Assembly (NCBI GenBank): GCA_031263265.1
Contig: JAISGE010000015.1
Span: 1-30,242, forward strand
Length of the DNA: 30,242 bases
Reading direction: 5' to 3'
DNA from: Treponema sp.
GTDB lineage: Bacteria > Spirochaetota > Spirochaetia > Treponematales > Breznakiellaceae
This document shows, piece after piece, positions 8,032-16,080 of this stretch. Numbering within the stretch: position 1 is the stretch's first letter; each line of letters begins with the position of its first letter. A model generated the notes under the pieces. That model made no database searches. It saw only the letters and a list, made by a program, of their open reading frames with translations, and was not told where the DNA came from. A program made the translations under genes and the position numbers.

Positions 8032-9537
8032 TTACTGTTTTGCGAGGAAGGCTGCACCTTCGCCCCCGGTTCTGATATAACGGAATATACGATAAAAAGT
8101 TTCGGCTAAAGCCACGCCCGCGACAATCCGTGTTCCTATAGAAACATAGTACCGAGTCATTGCCCCGTCATACAGATCAGGATTACCGGTCCTATTGTAT
8201 GCGTTTATGTGGGCAGTGGCTATACCGCCCACCACAAAGGCTATGGGCAAGGCAATCCAGAATCTTCCATAGGCACTGTAAAAGCGCCTTCGGGATTTTT
8301 CTACCTGTTTTTCTTCTGCACTGTGCCCTGGTTTGAGTTTCAGGCTCAGTGAACCCTGGTTTGCTTCAGCCTGTTCCGGCCCTCGGATGATCACCGATGC
8401 GGTTTTTCCCTCGGAAGTTTCAAGCTGGAAATACTCCAATTCCTTGCGGGGTATTTCCACGGGTAAGGGGGTTTCTCCTTGATAGAGGGCTCCTTGATAC
8501 ACCTTGGTAGCATCTTCATCAGGAGTCGTGATGGTAAGGGAGCCGCGGCTTAACGGTTGCAAATTAATATACAACTCTGCCAATTCCCCCTCATTAAGCT
8601 CCAAAGGCATACTCAAAGGCTGATGATTGTCTGCAAAGCTCTCCATAGTTATGGAACCAGGGGGATACTCCTTGGGCCCTATTTCACCCTGGCCTGCAAA
8701 GGAACCGTCCAGCAAGAGGATGGCTTCTTCAGGCGTGGTGTGTACCAACAGGGATGCGGGTTGAGCCTCAGAAACCGCATCGACAAGCCTATTGGCCAAT
8801 TCCTCTACAACCAAAACAATAGTGTCGCTGGAAAAAATACTGCTGTCCTCATACTGAAACGAACCGGTATAACGGGTGTATAGTTTCAAGGCAATATATA
8901 AGCGGCCATGAAATTCCGCAAGAGCCCCGGTAAGAAAGGCATCAGCCTCTTGGTTGACACAAAACCGGTATTCTCCTCCGGGCTTGGGGGGGGGTGGAAA
9001 GGAGCCTTTGAGGGCGTTATCGGTAAGCTTAAAAACAGGTTTCCCCGCTATAAGGGGTACCTCTGCTTCAGCCTGAGCCAGAGCTTCTTCAAGATCCTGT
9101 ATGGCCTTATCAAGGGTTTTGAGACTCTTTTGATATTTCCACCGGGGTTCCCCGGCAAAGAGCAGGTTGTCCCGCTCCGCCCGTTTGGCCACCAGGGTTT
9201 TAGCCGCCGTAGCCTGGGATTTTGACCACGCATAATGGGTATAATAGAGATATTCTTCAGAAGTCCTAGCTCGATGATGCACCCGTTTCAAGGCATCTAC
9301 CAGGTTTCGGGTTATGACTTCCCCAAAACGCTGTTGAGAGAGGGGAAGCGCGGAAACATCCAGGGCAGTTATTGCCAAGACCCATTCCTTGTTTTGAGTG
9401 AGGGGCGGCTCTCCCGTATCAGTCTTGCCCCATGCCTGCACTTGGCCGCATACCAGAGAACCCAACAGGATGAGCAAAACATAAACTCGTGTCGAAAAAC
9501 TCGTTGTTAGAAAAACTCTTTTGTTAAGAACAAGCAT
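8032..9537 (-). CDS. Secreted/membrane PEGA-domain protein
   Basis: The 501-residue product has an N-terminal signal sequence (hydrophobic residues about 17-30, possible cleavage after VQA). Next comes an alpha-helical region with a likely coiled coil (residues 90-160, rich in K/E/A). Two PEGA-like beta repeats follow (about 261-325, with LLLDGSFAGQ, and 332-386, with YQGETPLPVEIP). The C-terminus has two hydrophobic helices (about 427-447 and 466-484). PEGA domains are found in envelope and surface proteins and their ligands are generally unknown. The start is ATG 9537 with two AAGGA-like sites upstream. It sits between prfB and ftsY in a tight operon. The exact function is unknown. Confidence 0.8.
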   Translation of the reverse strand: MLVLNKRVFLTTSFSTRVYVLLILLGSLVCGQVQAWGKTDTGEPPLTQNKEWVLAITALDVSALPLSQQRFGEVITRNLVDALKRVHHRARTSEEYLYYTHYAWSKSQATAAKTLVAKRAERDNLLFAGEPRWKYQKSLKTLDKAIQDLEEALAQAEAEVPLIAGKPVFKLTDNALKGSFPPPPKPGGEYRFCVNQEADAFLTGALAEFHGRLYIALKLYTRYTGSFQYEDSSIFSSDTIVLVVEELANRLVDAVSEAQPASLLVHTTPEEAILLLDGSFAGQGEIGPKEYPPGSITMESFADNHQPLSMPLELNEGELAELYINLQPLSRGSLTITTPDEDATKVYQGALYQGETPLPVEIPRKELEYFQLETSEGKTASVIIRGPEQAEANQGSLSLKLKPGHSAEEKQVEKSRRRFYSAYGRFWIALPIAFVVGGIATAHINAYNRTGNPDLYDGAMTRYYVSIGTRIVAGVALAETFYRIFRYIRTGGEGAAFLAKQ

Positions 9538-9572
9538 TTTTCCTTAGTATCCTTATCTCCCAAACCCCCACC

Positions 9573-10680
9573 TTAGACCTGGGAATTCCAGGCAAAACGT
9601 AAGTACTCCTCGATAAACCGATCGATATCCCCATCCATGACCGCTTGTATATTACCATTTTCCGCCTTGGTTCGGTAATCTTTAACCATGGTATAGGGTT
9701 GGAAGACGTAAGAACGGATTTGATTCCCCCAGGAAATCTCCTTTTTTTCCTGGGCAAATTTTTCATGTTCCTTTTCTTTTTCCTGCCGGTAATACGTATA
9801 GAGCCGAGCTTTGAGGATACTCATGGCAATAGCCCGATTTTTGATCTGACTCCGTTCATTTTGGCAAGCTACCACGATTCCGGTGGGGAGGTGGGTAAAC
9901 CGGACTGCACTATCGGTCTTGTTGATATGTTGGCCTCCGGCCCCCCCTGAACGGTAGGTATCTACCCGGAGATCTTCCGATCGAATGGTTACCTCTATGG
10001 AATCGTCGATCACAGGAAAAATGTAAGCCGAAGCAAAGGAGGTATGCCGCTTGGCATTGGCATCAAAAGGAGAAATCCGGACCAAACGGTGTACTCCGGA
10101 CTCGCCCTTGAGGTAACCATAGGCATAATCCCCCTCGATCCGGGCAGTAGCGGACTTGATACCCCCTTCAGCTTCCAGATGATCCACTTCTTCTATGGAA
10201 AATCCTTTCCGTTCTGCCCAGCGCAGGTACATACGGTAGAGCATCTGAGACCAGTCGCAGGCTTCGGTTCCCCCGGCGCCTGCATGAATCGTAAGGAAAC
10301 AGCCATTTTTATCAACTTCACCGCTCATAAGTTCAAAAATATTCTGCTTTTCATACCGGACACGCAGTCCCTTAAGGGTAGTTTCGATTTCCTCATCCTG
10401 GGACTCGTCTTTTACTTCTGCAGCAAGTTCATAAAGCACCACCAGATCATCGATCTCCCTTCGTAAACTTTTCCAAGGTTCATATCGACTCTTGAGGGTC
10501 TTGAGTTCTCCCATGAGTTTTTCCGCCTGCACCGGATCCTTCCACAAGTCCGGGTCTCCGGCTTTTTCTTCTAGTTCCTCTATACGCGGTCCAAAAGAAG
10601 CGTCCTCAAAGACGCCTCCAGGTTTCGTAGATTTGAGCCTTCAAGCCTTCGATAGGGGCGTTTAATTCAGATAACAACAT
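9573..10680 (-). CDS. prfB: Peptide chain release factor 2, expressed by programmed +1 frameshift
   Basis: RF2 recognises UGA and UAA stop codons and triggers peptide release. The gene is split across two frames. ATG 10680 opens a 24-codon reading frame (MLLSELNAPIEG) that ends at an in-frame TGA (10608-10606). Reading resumes in the +1 frame at GAG 10607 and runs to 9573. The spliced product is about 368 residues: CDS = 10609-10680 joined to 9573-10607, skipping base 10608. The main body has the GGQ peptidyl-hydrolysis motif (SGGAGGQHINKTDSAV) and a normal RF2 length. ATG 10680 has AAGGA 8 bases upstream and lies 11 bases after dnaJ. Caution: simple gene callers will start this gene too late (10547) or mark it as broken. 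Confidence 0.96.
10606..10620 (-). promoter_or_regulatory. prfB: prfB programmed +1 frameshift site
   Basis: The minus strand reads TGGAGGCGTCTTTGA. It contains an internal Shine-Dalgarno (GGAGG), 3 bases of spacer, the slippery CTT codon and the in-frame TGA. This is the classic RF2 autoregulation layout. When RF2 is scarce the ribosome pauses at UGA, slips forward one base on CUU and continues. Here the base after TGA is G rather than the more common C. Confidence 0.93.
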
Positions 10681-10691
10681 AGCCACTTTCC

Positions 10692-11813
10692 TTACTGCTC
10701 TGATAATTCCGCCAAGGGGATGGGCTTGGGAGCATCATCTTCACCCTCAACACGAGCAAGCTCTTCCATGAGTTCTTTGCCTCGCTTGGAGAGTTTTGCA
10801 GGGATCTGCACCATGAGTTTGATGTAGAGATTACCCCGCCTTCCCCCCGGACCTGTAGGAACCCCTTCATCCCGGATCCGGAGCATTTTACCATTCTGAC
10901 TTCCTGGAGGCACTTTGACTTTAATGGTCTTCCCATCCAAGGTCATGACATGAATGTCCGCTCCCAGGGCGGCTTGGCTTATGGAAATGGGTACCGCGCA
11001 ATACAGATCCGTGTCCTGGCGTTCAAAATATTCGTGAGCTTTAACTCGGAAGAACACATACAGATCTCCTGGAGAACCTCCGTTGGGACCTGTATCTCCC
11101 TGCCGGGGGATAACGACCCGTTTTCCGTTTTCAACCCCTGGGGGGACGGTAACCATGATCTTCTGGCGTTTCTTCTGTGCCCCAGAACCGCCACATTCCT
11201 TACAGGGATGCTCAATAATATACCCTTCTCCACCGCAGCTTGGACAGGAAGAGGCCACAGAAAAAAAGCCTTGACTATGGCGCACCTGACCGGAACCGCC
11301 GCAGGTAGAACAGACCTTCTTACCGGTACCACTGGACGCGCCGGTTCCTTTGCAGACCGGACAGGCCTCATTCCGGGAGTACTGGATCTCCACTTTAGTG
11401 CCGAACACCGCATCTTTAAAAGATATGTCCACATCATAACGGAGATTAGCCCCCGACCGAACACCGGAACCGCCAGAGGAACGGCGACCGCTGCCACCAA
11501 AAAAAGTATCGAAGATACTGGAAAAATCCCCAAAAATATCCCCAAAGTCGCGGAAAGCAGATGAAAAATCCTGCTGCCCACCCATGCCTTCAACACCGGC
11601 AAAACCAAACTGATCATAGGCAGCTTTTTTTTGATCATCCGACAGAATTTCGTATGCTTCGGTGGCTTCTTTGAATTTCTCTTCTGCCTCTTTGTTGCCC
11701 TGATTCTTATCCGGGTGATATTGAATGGCCAACTTCCGGTATGCCTTCTTTATATCGTCTTTGGTGGCGCCCTTCTGTACCCCTAGGACTTCGTAGTAAT
11801 CACGTTTTGCCAC
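10692..11813 (-). CDS. dnaJ: Chaperone DnaJ
   Basis: DnaJ is the Hsp40 co-chaperone that delivers unfolded proteins to DnaK and stimulates its ATPase. The 373-residue product has the J domain with HPD (YHPDKN, near residue 33), a Gly/Phe-rich segment (about 72-125), and four zinc knuckles (CPVCKGTG, CSTCGGSG, CPSCGGEG, CKECGGSG), followed by the two C-terminal substrate-binding domains. It is therefore a full-length type I DnaJ. The start is GTG 11813 (MAKRDYYEVLGV), with AGGGTG upstream; there is no ATG alternative. It lies 88 bases after dnaK and 11 before prfB. Confidence 0.97.
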   Translation of the reverse strand: MAKRDYYEVLGVQKGATKDDIKKAYRKLAIQYHPDKNQGNKEAEEKFKEATEAYEILSDDQKKAAYDQFGFAGVEGMGGQQDFSSAFRDFGDIFGDFSSIFDTFFGGSGRRSSGGSGVRSGANLRYDVDISFKDAVFGTKVEIQYSRNEACPVCKGTGASSGTGKKVCSTCGGSGQVRHSQGFFSVASSCPSCGGEGYIIEHPCKECGGSGAQKKRQKIMVTVPPGVENGKRVVIPRQGDTGPNGGSPGDLYVFFRVKAHEYFERQDTDLYCAVPISISQAALGADIHVMTLDGKTIKVKVPPGSQNGKMLRIRDEGVPTGPGGRRGNLYIKLMVQIPAKLSKRGKELMEELARVEGEDDAPKPIPLAELSEQ

Positions 11814-11901
11814 AATAACACCCTTTTTACCTTAGTAAACTTCATTCCAATTCCCCGATTTTACCCGAAAACTGTCGTAAGAATTGTTCATGAAGGCCTT
11901 G

Positions 11902-13818
11902 CTATTGGTCATCCACCACTTCGTAATCAGCATCTTCGGCTCGCTTGGTATCCGCGTTACCCTGTGCAGAACCGCTTCCTGCAGCATTGGAACCTGGCTG
12001 CTGCCCTGGTTGAGCGCCGGTCTGCTTGTATACCTCTTCTGCAATCTTGTAGGCTGCCTGTTTCAAGGCTTCGATTTTGTCCCGGATGACCTGGACTTCG
12101 GCACCTTCCAATGCCCGCTTCAACTCTGCAATGGCTTCCTCTGCCTTAGCTTTATCTGCGGGATTGATCTTATCCCCCAGATCCTTGATGTTTTTTTCGG
12201 TACCATAGATCATGGAGTCCGCTTCGTTCCTGACTTCTGCTCGTTCCCGTTCCTTCCGGTCTTCTTCGGCATGGAGTTCCGCTTCCTTCACCATGCGGTC
12301 AATATCCGTATCTGAAAGTCCTGAAGAACTTTCAATACGGATCTTCTGTTCCTTACCGGTACCCAGATCTTTGGCAGATACATGCACGATACCATTGGCA
12401 TCAATATCAAAAGTAACCTCTATTTGGGGTATGCCCCGAGGCGCGGGGGGGATACCTACGAGATCAAAACGGCCCAGGGTACGATTCTGGTTTGCCATTT
12501 CCCGTTCTCCCTGGAGCACCTGGATAGAAACTGCGGTCTGGCCATCTGCAGCAGTGGAAAAGATCTGGCTCTTCCGGCTAGGGATCGTGGTATTCCGAGG
12601 GATAAGCTTGGTCATCACTCCTCCCAAGGTTTCAATCCCCAAGGAGAGGGGGGTTACATCCAGGAGCAGCACATCTTTAACGTCTCCACCCAGGATACCT
12701 CCCTGGATTGCCGCGCCAATAGCCACTGCTTCATCAGGGTTGACCCCCTTATTAGGTTCTTTCCTGAAGAGATCTTTAACAATCTGCTGTACCGCAGGGA
12801 TCCGGGTAGAGCCTCCCACCAGGATGACCTCGTCAATCTGGTCTGCAGTGAGTCCTGCATCAGCAAGGGCTTTTTTGCAAGGCTCCTTAGACCGTTCCAG
12901 CAAGTCCGAGACCATCTGCTCAAATTTCGCTCGGGTAAGGGTTTTCTGCAGGTGCTTGGGGCCTGATTGATCTGCAGTAATAAAAGGAAGATTCACCTCA
13001 GTGGTCTGCATAGCAGAAAGCTCGATCTTGGCTTTTTCAGCAGCTTCCCGAAGCCGCTGCAGAGCCATCCGATCCAGCCCAAGATCTATAGCCGTATCTT
13101 TCTTAAATTCTGCAATGAGCCATTCCATGATCCGGCGGTCAAAATCATCCCCTCCCAGGTGGGTATCTCCATTGGTGGACTTTACTTCAAAGACCCCTTC
13201 CCCCAGTTCCAGAATAGAAACGTCGAAGGTACCGCCTCCCAAATCGTACACTGCAATGGTTTTTTCTTTTTTCTGATCTTTGTTAAAACCGAAAGCCAAA
13301 GATGCGGCAGTGGGTTCGTTGATGATACGCTTGACCTCAAGTCCTGCAATCTTCCCCGCGTCTTTAGTAGCCTGCCGTTGAGCATCGTTAAAGTAGGCTG
13401 GCACGGTGATCACCGCTTCGGTAACCGTTTCTCCCAGGTAATCCTCCGCAGTTTTTTTCATTTTTTGCAGTATAAAGGCGGATATTTCTTGGGGAGAATA
13501 CTTTTTCCCGTCAATATCCACCCGTACATCATCCCCCTGTTCTACCACTCGATAGGGAACCAATTTCATTTCATTCCCAACCTCAGCATACCGCCGCCCC
13601 ATGAACCGTTTTATAGAATAAATTGTGTTTTCAGGGTTGGTGATCATCTGATTCTTTGCCGGTTGACCGATTACCCGTTCACCTTTACTGGTAAAGCCGA
13701 CGATAGAAGGGGTGGTCCGTCCACCCTCAGAATTCTGAATAACGATGGGTTCCCCACCTTCAAGCACCGATACGCATGAGTTGGTGGTTCCTAGATCGAT
13801 TCCAATTATTTTACCCAT
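11902..13818 (-). CDS. dnaK: Chaperone DnaK (Hsp70)
   Basis: DnaK is the cytoplasmic Hsp70 that binds exposed hydrophobic peptides in an ATP-controlled cycle with DnaJ and GrpE. The 638-residue product is full length. It has the N-terminal ATPase domain starting MGKIIGIDLGTTNSCV, the phosphate-binding motif DLGGGTFDVSILE, the adenosine motif ILVGGSTRIPAVQ, the linker DVLLLDVTPLSLGIE, the substrate domain and helical lid, and a Gln/Gly-rich tail ending YEVVDDQ. ATG 13818 is preceded by GAAAGGAG. The 175-base gap to grpE is long for this operon and may hold a second regulatory signal. Confidence 0.99.
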   Translation of the reverse strand: MGKIIGIDLGTTNSCVSVLEGGEPIVIQNSEGGRTTPSIVGFTSKGERVIGQPAKNQMITNPENTIYSIKRFMGRRYAEVGNEMKLVPYRVVEQGDDVRVDIDGKKYSPQEISAFILQKMKKTAEDYLGETVTEAVITVPAYFNDAQRQATKDAGKIAGLEVKRIINEPTAASLAFGFNKDQKKEKTIAVYDLGGGTFDVSILELGEGVFEVKSTNGDTHLGGDDFDRRIMEWLIAEFKKDTAIDLGLDRMALQRLREAAEKAKIELSAMQTTEVNLPFITADQSGPKHLQKTLTRAKFEQMVSDLLERSKEPCKKALADAGLTADQIDEVILVGGSTRIPAVQQIVKDLFRKEPNKGVNPDEAVAIGAAIQGGILGGDVKDVLLLDVTPLSLGIETLGGVMTKLIPRNTTIPSRKSQIFSTAADGQTAVSIQVLQGEREMANQNRTLGRFDLVGIPPAPRGIPQIEVTFDIDANGIVHVSAKDLGTGKEQKIRIESSSGLSDTDIDRMVKEAELHAEEDRKERERAEVRNEADSMIYGTEKNIKDLGDKINPADKAKAEEAIAELKRALEGAEVQVIRDKIEALKQAAYKIAEEVYKQTGAQPGQQPGSNAAGSGSAQGNADTKRAEDADYEVVDDQ

Positions 13819-13921
13819 GTATGATAAACTCCTTTCCCATTTTCTTCTATTATTTCTTGCTTCTTTTTCTTTACGTTATCCTTTGGTTTAGAAAAATACC
13901 TAGAAAAAATAGAAAAATATG

Positions 13922-13938
13922 ATTAATCCCGTATTAAT
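13922..13938. promoter_or_regulatory. Inverted repeat ATTAAT-N5-ATTAAT between grpE and dnaK
   Basis: Two ATTAAT half-sites flank CCCGT within the AT-rich grpE-dnaK spacer (13819-13993). The geometry could be an operator, but ATTAAT is itself palindromic and common in AT-rich DNA. It is not the CIRCE element. The call is weak. Confidence 0.2.
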
Positions 13939-13993
13939 AAATATACTAAAAAATCACGTAATTGCGATCATACGCCCCATATCCCCCGCATCA

Positions 13994-14671
13994 TTATGAG
14001 GGATTTTCCCCTGAGGCAGCATCTCCATGAGGGTCGGCCTTTTCCGTTTCTCTATCGGTCAGAGACTGCTCAGGCATCAAGACCTTTACTTTCGCGCATC
14101 TTACAACCCGCTCCTTTAAGATATACCCCTTAATAAAATCTTCCTTTACCACTGGCTCGACTATATCCAGGGACTTCTCCATCATGATCGCTTCATGCCG
14201 GTTTGGGTCGAAGGGTTCTCCGGTGGAATCATAGCGTTTGAGTCCCCACTTGTGATCTAATTGAGAAGACAGGCGCTTTTCTATCATACTGATCCCTTCG
14301 TAAAAGACGGTGAAGTCTGTTGCAGCCTTCTGGGAAGCATCAGCGGCTTTGATGGCCCGCTCAAAATCATCAATGATAGGAATGAGGTCCAAAAGCAGAC
14401 TCTGATTGGCAAAATCAATGGCTTCCTGCTTCTCCCGGTACATACGCTTGCGGAAATTTTCAAATTCCGCGGCTTTACGTAAATACTGATCCTTAAGTTC
14501 GGCGATCTGCTCTTCCAGGGCCTGCAATTTTTCCTCCGGGCTTAGGGTTTTAGCTTGTTCCGCAGCGCCTGGTTCTTCCTGAACAGACTCAGGGGCAGCT
14601 TGAGCGTTTTCCCCAGGCTGCTCTGAATGCTGGTTTTCTCCGTGATACTGAGAACTCGTTTCTATTGCCAT
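13994..14671 (-). CDS. grpE: Nucleotide exchange factor GrpE
   Basis: GrpE releases ADP from DnaK and so resets the chaperone cycle. I chose ATG 14671 (MAIETSSQYHGE), with AAAGGTG upstream, giving 225 residues. A longer frame to 14851 exists, but its extra N-terminal 60 residues look like translated leader. The protein has a Gln/Glu-rich disordered N-terminus, a long dimerising helix with the signature LRKAAEFENFRKRMYRE, and the C-terminal beta domain with GYILKERVVRCAKVKV. It is the first gene of the grpE-dnaK-dnaJ heat-shock set. No hrcA gene is next to it. Confidence 0.95.
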   Translation of the reverse strand: MAIETSSQYHGENQHSEQPGENAQAAPESVQEEPGAAEQAKTLSPEEKLQALEEQIAELKDQYLRKAAEFENFRKRMYREKQEAIDFANQSLLLDLIPIIDDFERAIKAADASQKAATDFTVFYEGISMIEKRLSSQLDHKWGLKRYDSTGEPFDPNRHEAIMMEKSLDIVEPVVKEDFIKGYILKERVVRCAKVKVLMPEQSLTDRETEKADPHGDAASGENPS

Positions 14672-14797
14672 AACAATGCACACCTTTTTATGAATTCGGT
14701 ACTTGTGTCGCGTGGTAAAACGTATACGTATTACAGGTACTTTGTATGAGTTTAAAGCCAAAGACTGGTTACGTCTTGTAGATTCATACTCATTAAA

Positions 14798-14827
14798 AAC
14801 ATACTTAACCAGTACTATAAAGGTCAA
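14798..14827 (-). promoter_or_regulatory. Putative sigma-70 promoter for grpE-dnaK-dnaJ
   Basis: On the minus strand TTGACC (14827-14822) is followed after 18 bases by TATGTT (14803-14798). The start point would fall near 14791, giving a leader of about 120 bases. I see no CIRCE inverted repeat (TTAGCACTC-N9-GAGTGCTAA) in 14672-14924. The leader contains the palindrome ACGTATACGT at 14720-14729. Confidence 0.45.
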
Positions 14828-14889
14828 GAAAATTTTGTTCCTGAGTAGCATAAATCAGCTTCACCTTACATAAAGCTCATGCCCCAGGC

Positions 14890-14918
14890 TTTCATTGCAT
14901 AAGGCATATATATATAAT
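14890..14918 (+). promoter_or_regulatory. Putative promoter for the deacetylase-like gene
   Basis: A perfect TATAAT (14913-14918) lies at the end of an alternating TA run. The matching -35 region (around 14889-14895) is poor. A start 7 bases past the -10 box falls exactly on the A of ATG 14925, and no Shine-Dalgarno precedes that ATG, so the transcript may be leaderless. Confidence 0.4.
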
Positions 14919-14924
14919 GATCCT

Positions 14925-16040
14925 ATGATTCTATATGATCCTGATCTCATAATGACCCATACTGATTACGGCATCATGCTCCCGATTTCCCCTGCCCGGG
15001 CATCGCGGATCATTGATTTTCTTGGCCAAGCAGGGGTTCTCAACACCCTCCCTCTCAAGCCGGTTTTCAATTGCCGGGAGGCACGCGGCTTTCTAGGCGA
15101 CCCCACTTCGTCATTCATAAACCGCGAGGATTTGGAACGGGTCCATCAAAAGGAGTTTATCGCGACTCTGTATCAGGAGGGCCCCGAAGGTTCTCAAGGA
15201 CTGCTCAAGGCCCTGTTCAACGCTTATGAGCTTATGGACAGCCAAGGACGGCCCAACCGCTATGAGCCGGATCAGGCGGTGAAGCCCCTTATAGAGCTGT
15301 TTCGCCTTATAGTAGCCCAGGTTGAGGGTACCTACTTGGCCTGTCGGCTTGCCTTGGATCAAGGGCGTTCTGAGCCAGGATTCTGTTATTACCTGGGGGG
15401 CGGTATGCACCATGCCCGGTATGACCAAGGTGCGGGGTTCTGTCTTATCAATGACATCATAATTGCGGCTCGGAAATTGCAGGCTGAAAACCGGGCACAC
15501 CGCATTTGGATTGTAGACCTGGATGCTCATAAAGGCTGTGGTACTGCGGAACTGGTCCATTTTTCCCGGATGCGGGGAGAACTGAGAGGGGATAAAGACC
15601 CCACAACAATTCTGGATATCTGTAACCTCTCCATACACATGGCCAAAGGCTGGCCCCTAGATGAAGAAACGCTGCAGGTCGCACCCCCAGGACGAGCCCC
15701 TTGGATCCAGGGGGATGTGGAGATCAGCATCGCAGCAGGAGCAGAGGATACGTATATACCGGAATTACAGCAGGGGCTAGGGCTCTTGGAGAAATGTTCT
15801 GAAACCCTGCTCCCCGATCTGGTCATCGTGGTTGATGGGTCTGACCCTTATGAACATGACGGACTTCCTTCCAGCAGCCTCCTCAAACTGAGTTTGGAGC
15901 GCTGTATTGAACGGGACCGGCTTGTATATCAGTACCTTCAAAAGCAGAAAATCCCTTCCGCATGGATAATGGCCGGAGGTTATGGAGAACGGGCATGGGA
16001 ACCAACCGGGTACTTTTTGCAGACCTTGCAGGATGGATGA
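14925..16040 (+). CDS. Histone-deacetylase-like (arginase/deacetylase superfamily) hydrolase
   Basis: Bacterial members of this zinc-hydrolase family remove acyl groups from small amines or protein lysines. The 371-residue product has the tandem catalytic histidines (GGGMHHARYDQGAGFCLIND), the zinc ligands in VDLDAHKGCG, a third ligand Asp in VVDGSDPYEHDGL, and the closing glycine-rich MAGGYGERAW, where class I/II enzymes have GGGY with the catalytic Tyr. ATG 14925 (MILYDPDLIMTH) fits the usual family N-terminus. An in-frame TTG at 14895 is an alternative but would lie inside the promoter. It is the only plus-strand gene here. It is divergent from grpE and converges on the next gene. The physiological substrate is unknown. 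Confidence 0.88.
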   Translation: MILYDPDLIMTHTDYGIMLPISPARASRIIDFLGQAGVLNTLPLKPVFNCREARGFLGDPTSSFINREDLERVHQKEFIATLYQEGPEGSQGLLKALFNAYELMDSQGRPNRYEPDQAVKPLIELFRLIVAQVEGTYLACRLALDQGRSEPGFCYYLGGGMHHARYDQGAGFCLINDIIIAARKLQAENRAHRIWIVDLDAHKGCGTAELVHFSRMRGELRGDKDPTTILDICNLSIHMAKGWPLDEETLQVAPPGRAPWIQGDVEISIAAGAEDTYIPELQQGLGLLEKCSETLLPDLVIVVDGSDPYEHDGLPSSSLLKLSLERCIERDRLVYQYLQKQKIPSAWIMAGGYGERAWEPTGYFLQTLQDG

Positions 16041-16080
16041 TCGAACCACAGGTAAGCACTGAAATCTTCTCTTTGGGACC

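Noticed and set aside
10548..10680. Possible frameshift mutation or pseudogene in prfB
   Set aside because: The stop lies at the expected codon (25), with the slippery CTT and an upstream GGAGG, so it is the normal programmed frameshift.
12212..13779. Long open frames (252 and 270 codons) on the plus strand opposite dnaK
   Set aside because: They are antisense shadows of the highly biased dnaK coding sequence. Their peptides look like no protein family and they lack ribosome sites.
14720..14729. ACGTATACGT palindrome as a CIRCE-like or HrcA operator
   Set aside because: It does not match the CIRCE sequence or length. A 10-base palindrome alone is not enough for an operator call.
14672..14851. 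Extended N-terminus of GrpE up to 14851
   Set aside because: The extra residues are not GrpE-like, whereas ATG 14671 has a good ribosome site. The upstream bases fit a leader and promoter.
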